Source of the DNA: Cruorifilaria tuberocauda
Taxonomy: Eukaryota > Nematoda > Chromadorea > Rhabditida > Onchocercidae
DNA: 64,000 nt
Assembly: GCA_013365365.1 (NCBI GenBank)
Contig: JABVXU010000080.1
Coordinates: 105,853-169,852 of the forward strand
Direction of reading: 5' to 3'
Within the stretch, counting starts at the first letter, position 1. Every line of letters starts with the position of its first letter. Shown piece by piece: positions 1 through 13,495 of the stretch. Below the pieces are notes generated by a model. That model saw only the letters and a list, made by a program, of their open reading frames with translations, made no database searches and was not told the DNA's origin. Both the position numbers and the translations under genes were made by a program.

Positions 1-3000
1 TTCTCAATACTCATTCAAAAAAATTTAAATAAATCGATACTTTCTGATAAAACTTGAATGACAAAAAATGATTCGAAAAAAAAAGTGAATCAAGTGAATT
101 CAATTCACCGGTGTGGCCTTCTCTAATGAGTGTAATAAAAAGGAAGGAATGAAAAATGAAATAGCTAAACATTTTTCCGAGTGAATGATTCAAAGGAAAT
201 AAATGAAACCAAATTTAAATGAAAATTTCAAAGAATGAGAAGTTTATTATGCAAAATGCGTGATAAATTGCATTTGTTGAAATTTTATTCAAATTTACCT
301 TTTCATGTCAATCTTTTTTTTAACATTCTCAAGTTTTTCAGAAGTGAAAAAGGTTTTTCACTTTTCCATATTAATTGCTATTGTAAATTTCTCAAATCGG
401 CTTTTACGAATGCAATACTTCAATATGAAACTTTTTTCAAGAGTTTTTAAATGTTTGAATTGAGTGTTTTTATATCAACTTCATTTATTTGTTATGTTAC
501 CGTTTCAAACAATTATGCGATTAAAATTAGCGATATGAATTAAATGATGTTAAGGCTTTTTAAGCCGAATGATCAGCTTCACAATTAAATGACGGACGAA
601 TTCAATTTTTTGTCGAAGAAAAGAATGATCAGTGATCGGTAAATAATGATGATCTAATGGGTGTGACTCTGATCAGTCCTTTTCTGAAATTGATTCGCTA
701 ATAGCACATTCAATCGTCAATCATCCGTTCTAGAATTATCTTATACTGTCATTTTGTTCAGCGAAATTGGCAATTAGTAGTGAATTCATTGGAAAAATTT
801 AGACGAGCGTTAAAAGATAGAGAAATGTAAAAACGGAATAAGTGTAAATTGTGAATTAAAACGTGTTTGTCATACTTTTTTCGTTTGTGATCAAAAATCG
901 CGTCGTTAAAATTGCCTTTTTTTTGCACGGATGTAGAAAATGCCGATGATTTTGATCCGTTAATTTGATGATAATGGAAAATCAATGAAATATTAATGGA
1001 TCTATGTGTCTATCTGCTAATGATGTAGATAAGATTAAGTCGCTTTTCATTTAATTTATAAATAATTAATTAGAAAATATTCTTTCCTATCTTTTATTTT
1101 CCATTAATTAATTATTATTGGCCAATTTTCATCGATAATCAAGCAGGATTCGTGAAAATATTGATGAAAATTATCAATAATCTACTTGTTAATGTCTCAA
1201 TTTAGCACTTTTTTAAATTCGAAATTCACAAGAATGAGTTCGGTTTAACATCAAATCAGGATGGTGTTTAAGAATCATTATCGATGTTGTTCGAGTTTCG
1301 CATTCAGAAAATTTATTAACGAGAATATCCTAGGATGTAACGTAATATAACGCATAATGTATTAATGAAAGAATTAATTAAATATTATATGAAAGCCAAA
1401 AAAGAACGTTGGTTAATTCAATCATGCAGATTTGTAGTTTCTAGCAAATGTTGTCATTTCGTAATTTCTTTCTTGTAAAGAAACTATTTGGAGAGGGTGC
1501 AGATTACTGAAACCGTGGATTTAAAGTTTGTCACAGGTCTGTTACCATGTTGAAAATTGTAGAATGACTTGAAGAAAAAATTATATTTGCAAAGTTACAA
1601 AGCTAGTAGCTTTTTATTCTGTTTCAGAAAATATAAAACGAAAAAAGGACATATTAAAACTTCTAGTAACAGTAATACCCAACAACTTGAAATATTGAAT
1701 TACTTTCATCGTTGATTTGGGTGAACTTTGGGTTCAGGCACATCGGAGAGATTTACTGGATGTGACGTTACAAGAGATAGTTATTTGAATATATTTTATT
1801 TTGGATTGTTAATAAGGTAACGATTTGAACGAGGTAAGGCGATTAGTCCAGAGTTACCGTAAAATGAACCGCGTAACTGTTACTCCGTACATATGGTTAT
1901 GTATATCCTTCATTGGACAGTATGTGAACGAAAACCGTTTAGATACAAAAGAAATTAATGGTACTTATGTGGGCGTATATCAGTTTATATGGTTAATGGG
2001 AATTATCACGAAATACATTATATTTCAAGAAAAAGCAAATGAGAATTATTTGATGTAAGGATTTTATATAAAAAGGCGAATAGCATTTATAAAATAGTGA
2101 AAATTGGGAAACGCCTATCGATGATATTCTTATAATAGTAAACGAGTGATAAAATATCGTTAAGAAATTGATATTAATGTTAATAAAGATCGTGATAAAA
2201 TTTCTTACCATAAATATCAATTATGCAAAATATCGTAATCTTATGAATGAACTCATTATATCATAAGATTCTTCGCTATTGCCAGTATTAACAAAGGGTA
2301 GCATTATTTGGAAAATAACTGAGTTTAAATAATTAACAAAGAGTAAAAATTTGAACTATAATATAATTGTAAAAGCATTAAACTTAATTTTCGTTTGTTT
2401 AATTAATTCCAAATGAATTAACTTTATTTCAGCTTATTTGAAAGAATTTTTAATGAAGTGGTTGAGTGCTGGTGAAGATGATTCGTTAAATATATTTAGA
2501 TGATGGGATAATTTTTCCGTTTTCCATTTTCTCATGCGATTTTAATGATTGAAAAATTTTGAACTTACTGAAGTGATCCAAGAATTTTTATAGAAAATAT
2601 TGCAAATACTTTGAAGATTGGTGAAAGTAAACTGAGACTAAAAATTTGAAAGTTTTTGATATGCTCAAGGAGTGATGGAGAAAAGTTAAAGTGCCATAAA
2701 GTTCTAATCGGATGACAATTTTAAACATATTTAGATTTTTAAAAAAGTAAAAATTAAAAAGTATAGATAAGTCTTTTACTGATAAATGGATAAAGTAAAT
2801 AGCTTCAGAATGAACATAATGACATTAACATGCACAAATTAAAGAGCTGTAAAATAGTGCAAATATGAAAATGCTGAATATCATATCTATTAAATAACTG
2901 CCTCAATTATTTGATTCTCATTTTTCTAAAATCGAAATTTTTTTGCTTTATATAATGAAATTTAAATCATCGTACTTCTCATTTAAATATGATACTTTTT

Positions 3001-6000
3001 TTAATTTTCTTCAAATTTACTGTTAGACATGTAAGTCTTGGAATAATCCAAAAAAAGAAAACTTTCTCTGATTGTAATTTTAACTTTTAGATTTTACAGT
3101 AATCTTAAATAGTTGTTTGTTCGTAGCATACAATAAAAAATTTACCGAATAAAGTTTGCGAGAAATTTTGGACAAAAATGCTGAAAATGTAAAGTAGCAT
3201 TTCCAACCTTTTTTGAGCATTTTTAGAAAAAGTTTTTGCAGTATTTTTGATTGTCTCTCTCTCCATCTGTGCACAGCAGCAAATGAAATGTTGATAGGAA
3301 ATAGATTACGGTATTGAAATTAATCGTATGATAGTTTGTTTGCAGGAGAAATTGAACTTAATCATTTCATCTGAATTATTTTGAATAAATTAATCTATGA
3401 ATTTGAACTCTCTTTTCGGCTAATTATCAGTTTATTTGTTTTTCAACAATTTATAAAATAACTTATTTAAAGCATTATAAAATAACCTATTAAATGATTT
3501 AAAAATAGCTGCATTGATAAAATGACAGGATGAATGTATTTTTTGCATATTATTTGCATATCAATTAATTTTCAATATAAAATGAAAAAAATAAAAAACT
3601 CTTTACATATCATTCTTATCATTCACTCTAAATTGATATCATTTCTCTATCATCAAAAATGCTCTTTCCACAGATAGGTTATGAGAGCTATTAATGAGAG
3701 ATAAACGAACAGTGTTTTCGGTTAAATGCGAACGAAATTCTTGCGAAGATATCGCGATCATTCTCATATCCATCTTAACTTCTCTCTTTTTGCTAAACAG
3801 TAAGGAAGATCATCGTATCTCTTTTATGTCAATAAAAAGTGCCAACGGAATGATCACTGATCGTTGTCGAGCATGTCATCAATACTGACCGCAATATTTC
3901 ACATCACTGATTTCACATTATTTCGCAATCGTTTAAGAGTTATCTTATTATTGCACTGTATTTTAAGCTCAAATGAATCTCTAAAATCAAATTATACCTA
4001 AATTGAATTAAATCAATGTTAAATACATGTAGTAAAAAAAGGACGGATATTTTAGTCTTATTTATTATCAATATTTCAACAGTAGTGTTCCAATTTTTCT
4101 TACACTTATACTGAGAAAAAGATAATGTAGAAGTTGATAGCAAATACTTGTCACCTGTTTATGAAAAATTTTATAAAAGTTTAATTTGCAGTACTACTTA
4201 TTAAACTATCTTTTAGCATTTCCCAGTGAAAGCGAATTGATAAACAAAGTTTATAAGAGAGCAACATTAATACATGATTATCATCAGAGGAAGAAAGATA
4301 TTGTTTCCTGTTCATAAAAGCATTGTCATTTTTTTGATTAGAGAAAGGATTAGCTAATGATAAGTAAAGTCGGTCAAAAGTCATTTACAAAGGAAATTTT
4401 AAATAAATCAGCCAAATTGTACTTTTAAACGCTCGTATGCCAAAGCCATTTGTCAAGTTTTGTTAAATTAAAATTAGTATTGCTGCTGACGTTCAGTTTC
4501 TAAGATTATTTCATCATTTGATACAATTTGACATTTCGTCTTTTGATGAATCTGCAACTTCTGAAATTTTATCTAAGATGAAGAAAATAACAATCATGTA
4601 AACAAGAAGTTGAAAATTTGTAAATAGAGAAATGTACAAAATATTAGTTGAGTGATCACCAATTCAATGAATTAAAATAAAATCTAAAAGACGAAAAAAT
4701 GATTAAATCTGAAAATTTAACAATTCGACTTAAGAATTTGTCAGTCGAAAACTGTTAATTAAATTAGCAGTGAGATCATATAAAATAATTGAATGAAATG
4801 ATAAAGCAACTAAATATTCACAGAAATCGTTCTAAAATTCTTTATTAAAAAGAATTGGCTTTTCTCATTTTCTGATTCAACTGGGGTCAGTTGACGTCAA
4901 TATGTAATTTGGGTAAATAACAATTAAAGATTATTGTATAGACAAATGGTTTTGCTTATTTTCAATCGCTTTTCAATCCATCGGAAAATAAAGGAAAAAG
5001 CGCGTAAGACTTTTTCAGAAATGTACGTCATCGTCCTTGGTACTTTGAAAAACAAAAAAAGTGTCAAACTAATTTTTTGTTGCAGTCAAGGACGCAAAGT
5101 GTGTAGTTCTTATTTATTTGCCCATTTGAAATCATCAAATTAGGTAATTATTAGCCTTGAAAGAAGATAATTGCTTCGGTGTAGTTTTCGAAATTTTGTT
5201 TGTTGAAAAAAAAAAATTTTTTTTCTCCTCATTTCTTTTCTTTCTCGTCATTATTTTCAGATTAGACTATGAAAATAAAAATTTAATTTTATAAAAAGAA
5301 TTATTTTAACTTCAATTAATTTTCTTATATATCAATATCTATTTTTTTTTACTCAATTTAACTTACTAGTTTAAATTAATTCTTTTGATTATTTATAAAT
5401 ATTTTAGGAGATCATTTCTTAATATTTAAGTAATTCAAAGTAAGTTAACATAGTCAATGGATTATCCTCATCGTTATTACTTGTTCCACGGCTATCAACC
5501 GATGTATATTAAATCATTTTTTGTTTGGGAAAGTTTAAAACGACGTATTCTTCTAATGTGCCATTTAAAAAAAATAACCTACAGTAGTGTTTCCTTCCAG
5601 TCATTCCATTGCTGATGAAATTTTTAATCATATCGATCACTGCCCTTTCACATGTTATTTATTGTCCGTCCTCATTACTTCTAATTTCTTTTTAAAAAGT
5701 GAACTTTTTGTTCGATTGAAATGATAGAAAGGCAGAGAAGAACGAGGGATAGATATAATAAACTCAATTGTTAAGTGAAGTTGTAGCAGCCTTTAGTCAA
5801 AATCGATAAGAGCATTTTTGATTATCAACAGATTTCATTCATATCAATACCTATCTTTTAATCCAGTTTAACTTTGAAGTAATGAGAACGAACAATTTAT
5901 TCTCTATTTTTAGCACTATACTTATTTACAGAATTAATTTCATCTTATTTTTTGTTGTAAATGAAATAAACTGAGTTTTAAAAATGATATTAGTATTGTC

Positions 6001-7746
6001 AATCAGATATGGAACTAAGTAAATGAAGTTGGAATTTCGATAGAGTATTTTGATTTTACAGTATATTGCATGAAACAATTTAAATTATAATTAATAATAT
6101 CAATTCAGTGCTAACTAATGTGTTTGGAAATTTTGAAATGATAAAAGATTTTGGAGATTAAATGTTTTCAAAGTAGAAGAGTGAATTAGAAGTACATGGA
6201 ATTTCCAGACTTTTAATTAATAAATGAAAGAAAATGATTGATATCTTGAAATAAAAGCTTCTTTACTAAAGAGATCGAATCAGAATAATGCATAATATCA
6301 CTTTGATTCAAATCATACATTTTCAAAAAAGAAATTTTAAACAAATTTCATGTAATACAGCTTACAATATGTTACATCAAACAATTTAATATGCCAGTTA
6401 AGCTTGATTTTGTACCTCTCTGATTTGCCAAATTCTTTTAATCAATTTCAGCAACACCTGTCATATACAATTACGACATTTTTGGTAAAACTAAATTCAT
6501 TCAAGGCAAATTTTTGACAAAATATTTGGCTTATTACTGAAAATTACTGAAAACTTACTTTAATCAATATGACAAATTTCAGGATTTCAGAATGATTTTT
6601 GAAAATACAATTGCAGTTAGCTAACTAATAAAAGGTATATAGAATTTCTGAGGATGGAAAAATTGTAAATTTTGATGCTAGAAGAATATTGATTGAAAAA
6701 ATGAAAAAAAAAGTAATATGATTTAACTTATATAAACATTACTGTTAAAGATATCCTTTATAAGCTTTTACAGTTTGAATTATTTCGAAAATTGTTTTCT
6801 AACCTTTCTAACAAATGTTTTCTAGAGCAAATGCGATTGACACAACAAGACGTATGTCTTATTTGTTCATCAATTTTTATATTTGTTCTAATTGGTTAAA
6901 CTTTCCAGTACGATTGACTGATTTTATGCCCAAAATAATTCCAAATTATTCAGCTATGATTAAAAAGAAATAAAAATAATGGAATAATGGGAATCGAAGA
7001 AAATAGGAATAAATAAGAAGTCAATTCTTAATATTGATATTTAAACCCTAAACGTCCTGCTTATAGCTGCCATTATGAGAGAATGGCTTACAGGTAGGTA
7101 CCTTGTACAGTGGCGAAATTGAGAAAAAAAAGCGAAAAACGCGTTCCTAATGAGTTTCAGTTTTTCACTGAAATCAATAGCTCATCTGTAGGTCTGAGCA
7201 AAATAAAAAAACAGGTATTCTTTAAGCAATGATAGAGTAGTGATGTGTGACAGATACCTCAAGTACTTCTGATTCTTGGATTTGTTTTCTATTTATCCTG
7301 TCAGCGATGCTTCTCGTCTCTTAGATCAAGATGTCTCTCTGATTTCATTTTCATCAAACAAATCTAAAGAATGTAAAATGTAACATGGAGATTGAGCTTT
7401 CTAATTATTATAAGTCTTTTATCTGTTTGTTTATCTGCATGTTCATCATTATACTGATATACCTTAGGTGATGAAGAAAGTAATGAAATGACTTGAAAAT
7501 GAAAGGAATCAAAAGAGATCAGTCTGGTTAAATTTAGAAACAATGTAATGAGAGAAAATGTTACAAAATCTGTAATCTTCTATTATCGGAATATGAGATT
7601 ACACTAACATTCATACTATAAAGCACTGAAAAGTAGGATGATAAAATTTCAATATTATTTCAATTATCAGTTACCAGTTATGAGCAGCATAGTTAACATA
7701 TCATTTTATCAGTTAAGCAATATCTATATTGGCTACTGGAATAGAT

Positions 7747-7801
<55 letters not shown>

Positions 7802-8540
7802 ACGGAAAGTTTTCTTTTTAAATTTTTAGACATTAATGCTAACGAGAAATACAAAATGGATCGCATTAAAGAAAATAGCTCATTTCTTTCGTGTTTTTGC
7901 CTTCAATTCTGCTTGTTAATTTCAAAAAAGGAAATTGGTTGAATGATTATTTAAAAACTCTTTCGACATTTTACTGTTTGGTTTAAATAAAAGACTGACA
8001 AGTCATTGAAAGCAAAACTGACATTGGAAAGACGAAGATAATATACGATTGGAATGACATCGAATAAGAATTCTGACAAATGAAAATATTCGCTGCTCTT
8101 TTTTTTTTTCAATTCACTATTCATTAACATCTATTTTATTTCATCCTTTTTTCTCTTTCTATGATATCATTTTATTGCAATAATCTTTTATTCATGCATA
8201 ACTTTTTTTCTTGTTGTTCTGATAATAAAAATACAGTAAACATTTTTGAAGTAACAGTTTCAGTTGTTAATTTCATTTCGTATAGCCTTTTATATTGATT
8301 TTTATCGCGATTTAAAGGCAGAAAATATGAAAATAATATATCCTGAGCCTATCAAAGTTGCCATTTGTGCTAATATTTTTTTTCCTACCACTAATTATGA
8401 TGATCTAAGTAATGAAATCTACGAGAAACATTCTCGTAAAGTAATCAATTTACTCCAACAGATACTTTAACGATGAAGAAATAAGGGCCGAACATGTATC
8501 AGCAACATTTGCTTTCATCAGAAATATGATTCATACGTGG
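1..8540. other. AT-rich stretch with no recognised gene
   Basis: I see no supported gene in this 8.5 kb. It is very AT-rich, with many short A/T homopolymers. The open frames are short, in all frames, and none shows a familiar protein pattern or a chain of splice-compatible exons. The only clear element is the dinucleotide repeat near 7.75 kb. It may be intergenic sequence or a very long intron or 5' region of a gene outside the window. Non-coding RNA genes without a strong primary-sequence signature would be missed. Confidence 0.5.
7751..7798. repeat. (TG)24 microsatellite
   Basis: An uninterrupted run of 24 TG dinucleotides is visible directly in the sequence. The short Cys-Val reading frames that cross it are artefacts of the repeat. 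A perfect array of this length is likely to vary between individuals. Confidence 0.97.
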
Positions 8541-8561
8541 TGAGTCATGAGGCATGACTCA
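8541..8561. promoter_or_regulatory. Perfect inverted repeat with two AP-1-like sites
   Basis: Two perfect 9-bp arms (TGAGTCATG and CATGACTCA) are separated by the 3-bp spacer AGG. Each arm contains a TGA(G/C)TCA heptamer, the classical bZIP (AP-1/Jun-Fos) binding sequence, so this could bind paired bZIP dimers. It lies about 0.5 kb upstream of a TATA-like motif and a GC-rich island. The palindrome is observed; the regulatory role is inferred. Confidence 0.4.
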
Positions 8562-9051
8562 TATATAATCTTGATTTGCTTTACTTATGTTATGCAGAAG
8601 TTGCGCTCTCGAGTTTAAACAACTTTTGATAATGGTTCTAAAAAAGTTCGAAAGCATCATTTCAACTTGAAAAGTTATTTGCTGACTATATCTTTGCATA
8701 TTTAGTCTTTATACGAAATAATCCGCCTTGTCTGTGGCGGAGAAAAGTTGGTAGAGATGACGAAGATGACACTGTCTGTCGAAATTTGACCTAGCTTTGC
8801 TGAGAAAAACTTCCGACTCTCTTGTCAGTGTTTGGAGAGAAGGAATTGACAGATTGGCAGATAGGCAGATTGCATCTATTACGAAAGATCTGAAGTGCTC
8901 CTGTCATTTGTCTGTGAAAATTTCGCCTGGCTCGAAAAATCAGAAATAATGTGAAATGGAAAAATAATTGAAAATGAATTAGTAATTCTCAAGAAGCTAT
9001 CATTCCACGACTCATAAATATCGATTAGAGTGACGCATTAGCTTCAGAGCT

Positions 9052-9574
9052 TATAAAAAGCTGAAAGAACTGCAGACCGCACAAACCGGTTCCGGAGATG
9101 GCGAAAAGGAAGGATAGCTTCCGCATGTAACGCTGTTTCCTTCGTCATTCTTCAGCTGTACCACTGGAATGCTTCGAGAAATGTCCTTTTCTTGCCCGAA
9201 ACCGAATTCACAGCGCCATCGGACGCGGTCGACCCGCTGCCTGATCGCCGTTGGCGGTGCTACTTCCCCTCACTCCGCCTCCGTCTAGATCGAACAGTCG
9301 TCATCCGGTTCTTCCCACTCTCCGCAGCAAAACATTGCGTCACTCGTTCGCCGGCTTCACGCCTCACCCACTCATCCATCCGTTACGCTCGTTCCGCTAT
9401 CTCTTCTGCTGCAACCAACTAGTGATTCCTCCTATCCTTAAGCATCATCAGTACATTCATATGTCTGTGTACACACAATATATCGGCGTACGTATAGCGA
9501 AAGAGCAGACTGCTGAGGAGAGAAGATTGTTACACAAATATTTCATCTTACAAAGTTGTTGTTTAGCGCCGTGA
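9052..9574 (+). promoter_or_regulatory. TATA-like motif plus GC-rich island, possible promoter
   Basis: A TATAAAA motif at 9052-9058 is followed within 30-50 bp by a markedly GC- and CpG-rich interval (about 9080-9420) in otherwise very AT-rich DNA. The island has overlapping open frames on the + strand, but none looks like a known protein. I read it as a candidate core promoter or first untranslated exon, possibly of the small receptor-like gene at 13.5 kb or of an unseen gene. The base-composition change is seen; the function is inferred. Confidence 0.3.
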
Positions 9575-9595
9575 ATGACGGAAGACAATATGAGT

Positions 9596-11879
9596 AAAGT
9601 AGGCGGTATTGGCTAATTTACTTTTAATTTTCAACTGCAGACTTTTCGGCAAAGAAATTATTTGCGGAAGCATTTGCTCTCTGCCAAATGAATTCAATTT
9701 AAGCAATGCTCCACCTCAGCTAATTGACCAATATTAGCATGTTGAAGATCCATATCTGCAAGCTAAATTCCAATCCATCACTTCTTATCAGTGCTATAAT
9801 CAATAAACACTTCACGTTAACACTACAGAACAGTTCGCTGCTTTCAACCATGTGATTTGCTTGCATAAAATCACTGCATGTATTCCTTCCGTTTGTGTTG
9901 TGTTGCAATATAAACAGTTCAGGTACAGGTAGACGTGATATAAGAATGCATCGGCAGAGATTTAATTGAAGAGGAGAGAAGTAGCTTGAACTTCAGATTC
10001 AGAAAATAATCTTATCTTTTGCCCTTAAGAAAATAACAATTCCTGAATTTAATCATTTCTTACAAACCATATCATATCACCATTCTTTTAGACTCAATTA
10101 ACAAATAATGCAATTGATAATTGGAATGGGTTACATTGAATCTACTTCAAGTGTTCACGTTCTACTAAACAGTGCGGTGGAGAGGAAAACCTCAGAGAAG
10201 TTTGCCTCACCTGAGAATTCGCCTTCTGCTTCCGCACTCCGCCCTATCAAACACACAAACGACCATGTCTCGCTTGTCCTCTTCTCACCACTCATACAAG
10301 CATGCAGTATTTCTCCTGAACACTGAAAATTGTTTAGCAATACAACAATCGCAGTACCACTGGAAATACTGAAAACCACCCCATTCCTATTCGAACCGGA
10401 TCTTTAAATTTAGTTTATTGTAAAAAAAAATAATGACTTGAATTCGTCTGCCATAAAAAGATTATATTTCTCCTCAGAATGTTTGTTATTGAACATCTTT
10501 TAATTTTCCTTAAATAGGAAAGAGAGATTCAGCATCGAACGATGGCGTGAACCTCTCTGATTTTCTTTTGCATATATATTCTGATCAGGTTAGTAAGACG
10601 GAATATTTTTCCGGACCATCTTTCTACTATCTTTTGAAATTTCTGCTATCACAAACTTAATGAATATCGACTTGGGTAATATTTTAAACAACGATAGAAT
10701 CCTATTAAAACGATAACTTTTTTATTATAACAATTTTAAGGACCATTGTATATCTGCAGAAATAGTGATATACTGTCTATGGTAGTAATTCAGAGTATAA
10801 AGTAAATATATGAAACGATAATATGAAATATGTATAAAGTACCAAGCAATTCAAATTTTTATGTAAATGAATATTTGGCAAAATTCGATCGAAGCTGTCT
10901 GAATTGGTTCAATTTAAAGATCTACGTTCCCTTTTAAGAATTGCCATTTCTATTACATCCAGAAAACAGAATGATAAATCAATTCTGTCGATTTGCTACA
11001 CTTTTCTTTCCGTTCCATCCATTCATAATATTTAGATTGATAATTCATATTTGCTTATTCTTCATCTTCAAACAAAAAAAAACTTTTCCAAGCTGTTTGT
11101 GCGCAAATGATTTATGATCTGCAAATATTTTTTGTCTATCGGTCTCTTGGTGGAAAGTCTAGACTTGAAATATGTACTTTGATATCATTTTATGTTTTTT
11201 TCACTGCATTCTTTATAAATTTAATTCGCTAGTATTATTCCATTAAATTTTAGTGAATCTCAAGGAGTAGCAGTAACTAATTTTCCAGTTCTTCATAAAT
11301 ACTTTCACACATACTTCACTATAATTTAATTAAAGTTCGGATATTAGTAACACTTCATGCATATTTGAAAGTCAGCATCATTTTAAATTTGACATCATAG
11401 CAGACTTATCTGCTGAAAGTCATTTGAAAATAATTACATTAATGAAATGTTTCAATGCTAGCTAACCAAGTCTAAGTTAGCTTAATAACTAATAGCAACT
11501 CTAATTGAAGTGAAATATTCAGTGTTTAGAACTGCAATTAGCCAATGTTAGGCATGTCATGGAAATGAGTGTTTCATTCATTTCTGTTGGTGTAATGTTT
11601 AGAGGTAGTTGTTCCCAACTTACTTCGCTATCATAACTTATCACTTATTACTATCATAACTTATTATCACTTTCAGATTTATAATGAAATTATGTGAAGT
11701 CTATTCCAGGATATTTATAATGGAGAGTTTTTAGAAGAGCCAATCAATCAGCCAAATGACCAATCTGCTTGTCATCCGTTTTGGAAGAAGCAATTGAAAA
11801 ATTGTTGTAATTATTAACACATTCTTGACAGATCATATTTCTTCCAAGGCAGGCTAATTTAGCTGAATTATTGGTCAAT
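9596..11879. other. AT-rich stretch with no recognised gene
   Basis: No supported coding exon is seen. A small patch at about 10.16-10.31 kb is somewhat richer in G and C and open on both strands, but its translations resemble nothing and have no clear splice context. Confidence 0.45.
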
Positions 11880-12645
11880 TTTCGAAGATAGAACTTGCCG
11901 CGGTCCCGGAAGTGATACGATCAGTTAGGAGAGGTTAGCAGGATTCGGCATGAAGGATGTCGATCCGAATTCCGTATATGGAGAGACGGGAGAGGGATGA
12001 CTCATTGAGTTGGTATGGATGAGGAGGCAGACATTTCAGGGCTCGGGCGAACCAGACACAGGAACCGGTGTTCCAGTGAAGGTGATAAGGTGACAACGGC
12101 TACCGCTCCCTCTTCCTCTTCCTTCCCCTTCCTCTTCCAGGCAGTCGATGCTCAGTCTCCTCAGTCTGCTCTACCTCCTTCCTCTTCAGACAGCCTCCGT
12201 CAATTTCGTCATTTCCGTTTTCTCCGGCCCTCCCTCTCTTAAACTGTTGCGGTGGGCGGTCGACCGGACAAGGCAGGATTGTTATGTCTGCGAGGGGTCA
12301 ACCGCTCCTCGAAGGGTCGTCCAGTCGCCCCGCGGCCGTCTGCTCCGGTCGTTGCTCCACTCTCGCTCCCCCCACTTCGCCTCTCCCCTGTTTTTTATGA
12401 GTTCATTGTAGGAGGTGTGTCTGCCGTTCATTATGTCTCTGTCTGCCTACCTGCTACCTCTCCGTCTGTCCGTCTCTCTCTCTGTCTTCCGTCTGTCTGT
12501 ACTGATTAATAGAAGAGAGATTCTCCTTCCTGCCACCCTCTCTAATAACCTTTCTCCGGCACTAATCATTCCGCGGTTCTGTCGCCTGACCTCCGGTGCT
12601 CCACGGATCCATCCAATCTTCTCCTCCTATATCTTACAGTAATTC
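11880..12645. promoter_or_regulatory. GC-rich, CT-rich island upstream of the receptor-like gene
   Basis: This interval is strongly enriched in C, CpG and CT tracts (for example around 12470-12500) compared with the AT-rich flanks. Several overlapping open frames on the + strand arise from the composition and give low-complexity Ser/Pro/Leu/Arg translations. It ends about 0.85 kb upstream of the start codon at 13496. A promoter or 5' untranslated region for that gene is the simplest reading. A real but unrecognised exon cannot be excluded. Confidence 0.3.
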
Positions 12646-13495
12646 GCTTCACTCTCCACCATTACTACTATTATCATTTAAAACTAATTATTCAATTCAA
12701 TGAATTATTCAGTTTTTCATTACCGTCCCTTCCTTTACCAGAATTACATTTACCAAGCAAATTCATTTTCCTCAGTAAATAAACATTAAACGACTGGATG
12801 GTTTCAACCTTACCATGCAATTAGTCTTCAACTAGTAGTATGTCTATTGTATTATTCCGCTCGGCTAATTTGTATGCTTAATTGAGGATGAATTGGCTTT
12901 TGCTGTGTTAATAACAAAAATAGATATATGTGAATGATAGATTGATTACTTACAGCTAATACATTAAAGTATTCAGGCTATTTCTGATAAAAGAGTTAAT
13001 GGGTAGTGAAGAGATATTTTTATAGAAATTAGGGCAAAGTGTGAATAAAAACAAGTCTGTAAATTCCGATGAAACGGTAAAAACAAGGAGAAATGAATTG
13101 ATTGCAAGTTAGTTTAGAAATGACATATTCATTCATAAACAAACTAATTAAGAGCTGCACTTTAACGCTCTCTTCGAAGAGGGCGCAAAAGGCACTCTCC
13201 TTTGGGAGATAAATAAATGATCGCATTGAACCATCGCAGCACTTCCGATTTTTCATTTCTGTTTTAAAATGCACTAACTACACATAAAAGGACAAAACTC
13301 CATATTGTATCCTAAAATTATTGACAGTCTAGGAAGGCCTATAATGTGACAATCGTCCTGTTATCTTTCATTCTGGTAACTTACTTACTCTAACTGTTTT
13401 CGATGAGAGTTTATGATGTTCGTTAAGATGACAGCTATTGGTACTCTGTTAATCATTATGATGATTATTGCAGTACTATTATTAATTAATCTGCA

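Noticed and set aside
7638..7942. Open frames with Cys-Val runs
   Set aside because: They are direct translations of the (TG)24 repeat and have no independent coding signal.
9192..9574. Overlapping open frames in the GC-rich island
   Set aside because: Their length is explained by low AT content. The translations are low-complexity and match no family, and no convincing donor/acceptor chain was found.
12015..12642. Four overlapping + strand open frames
   Set aside because: Several frames are open at once, which is a composition effect. The Ser/Pro/Arg-rich products are not recognisable.
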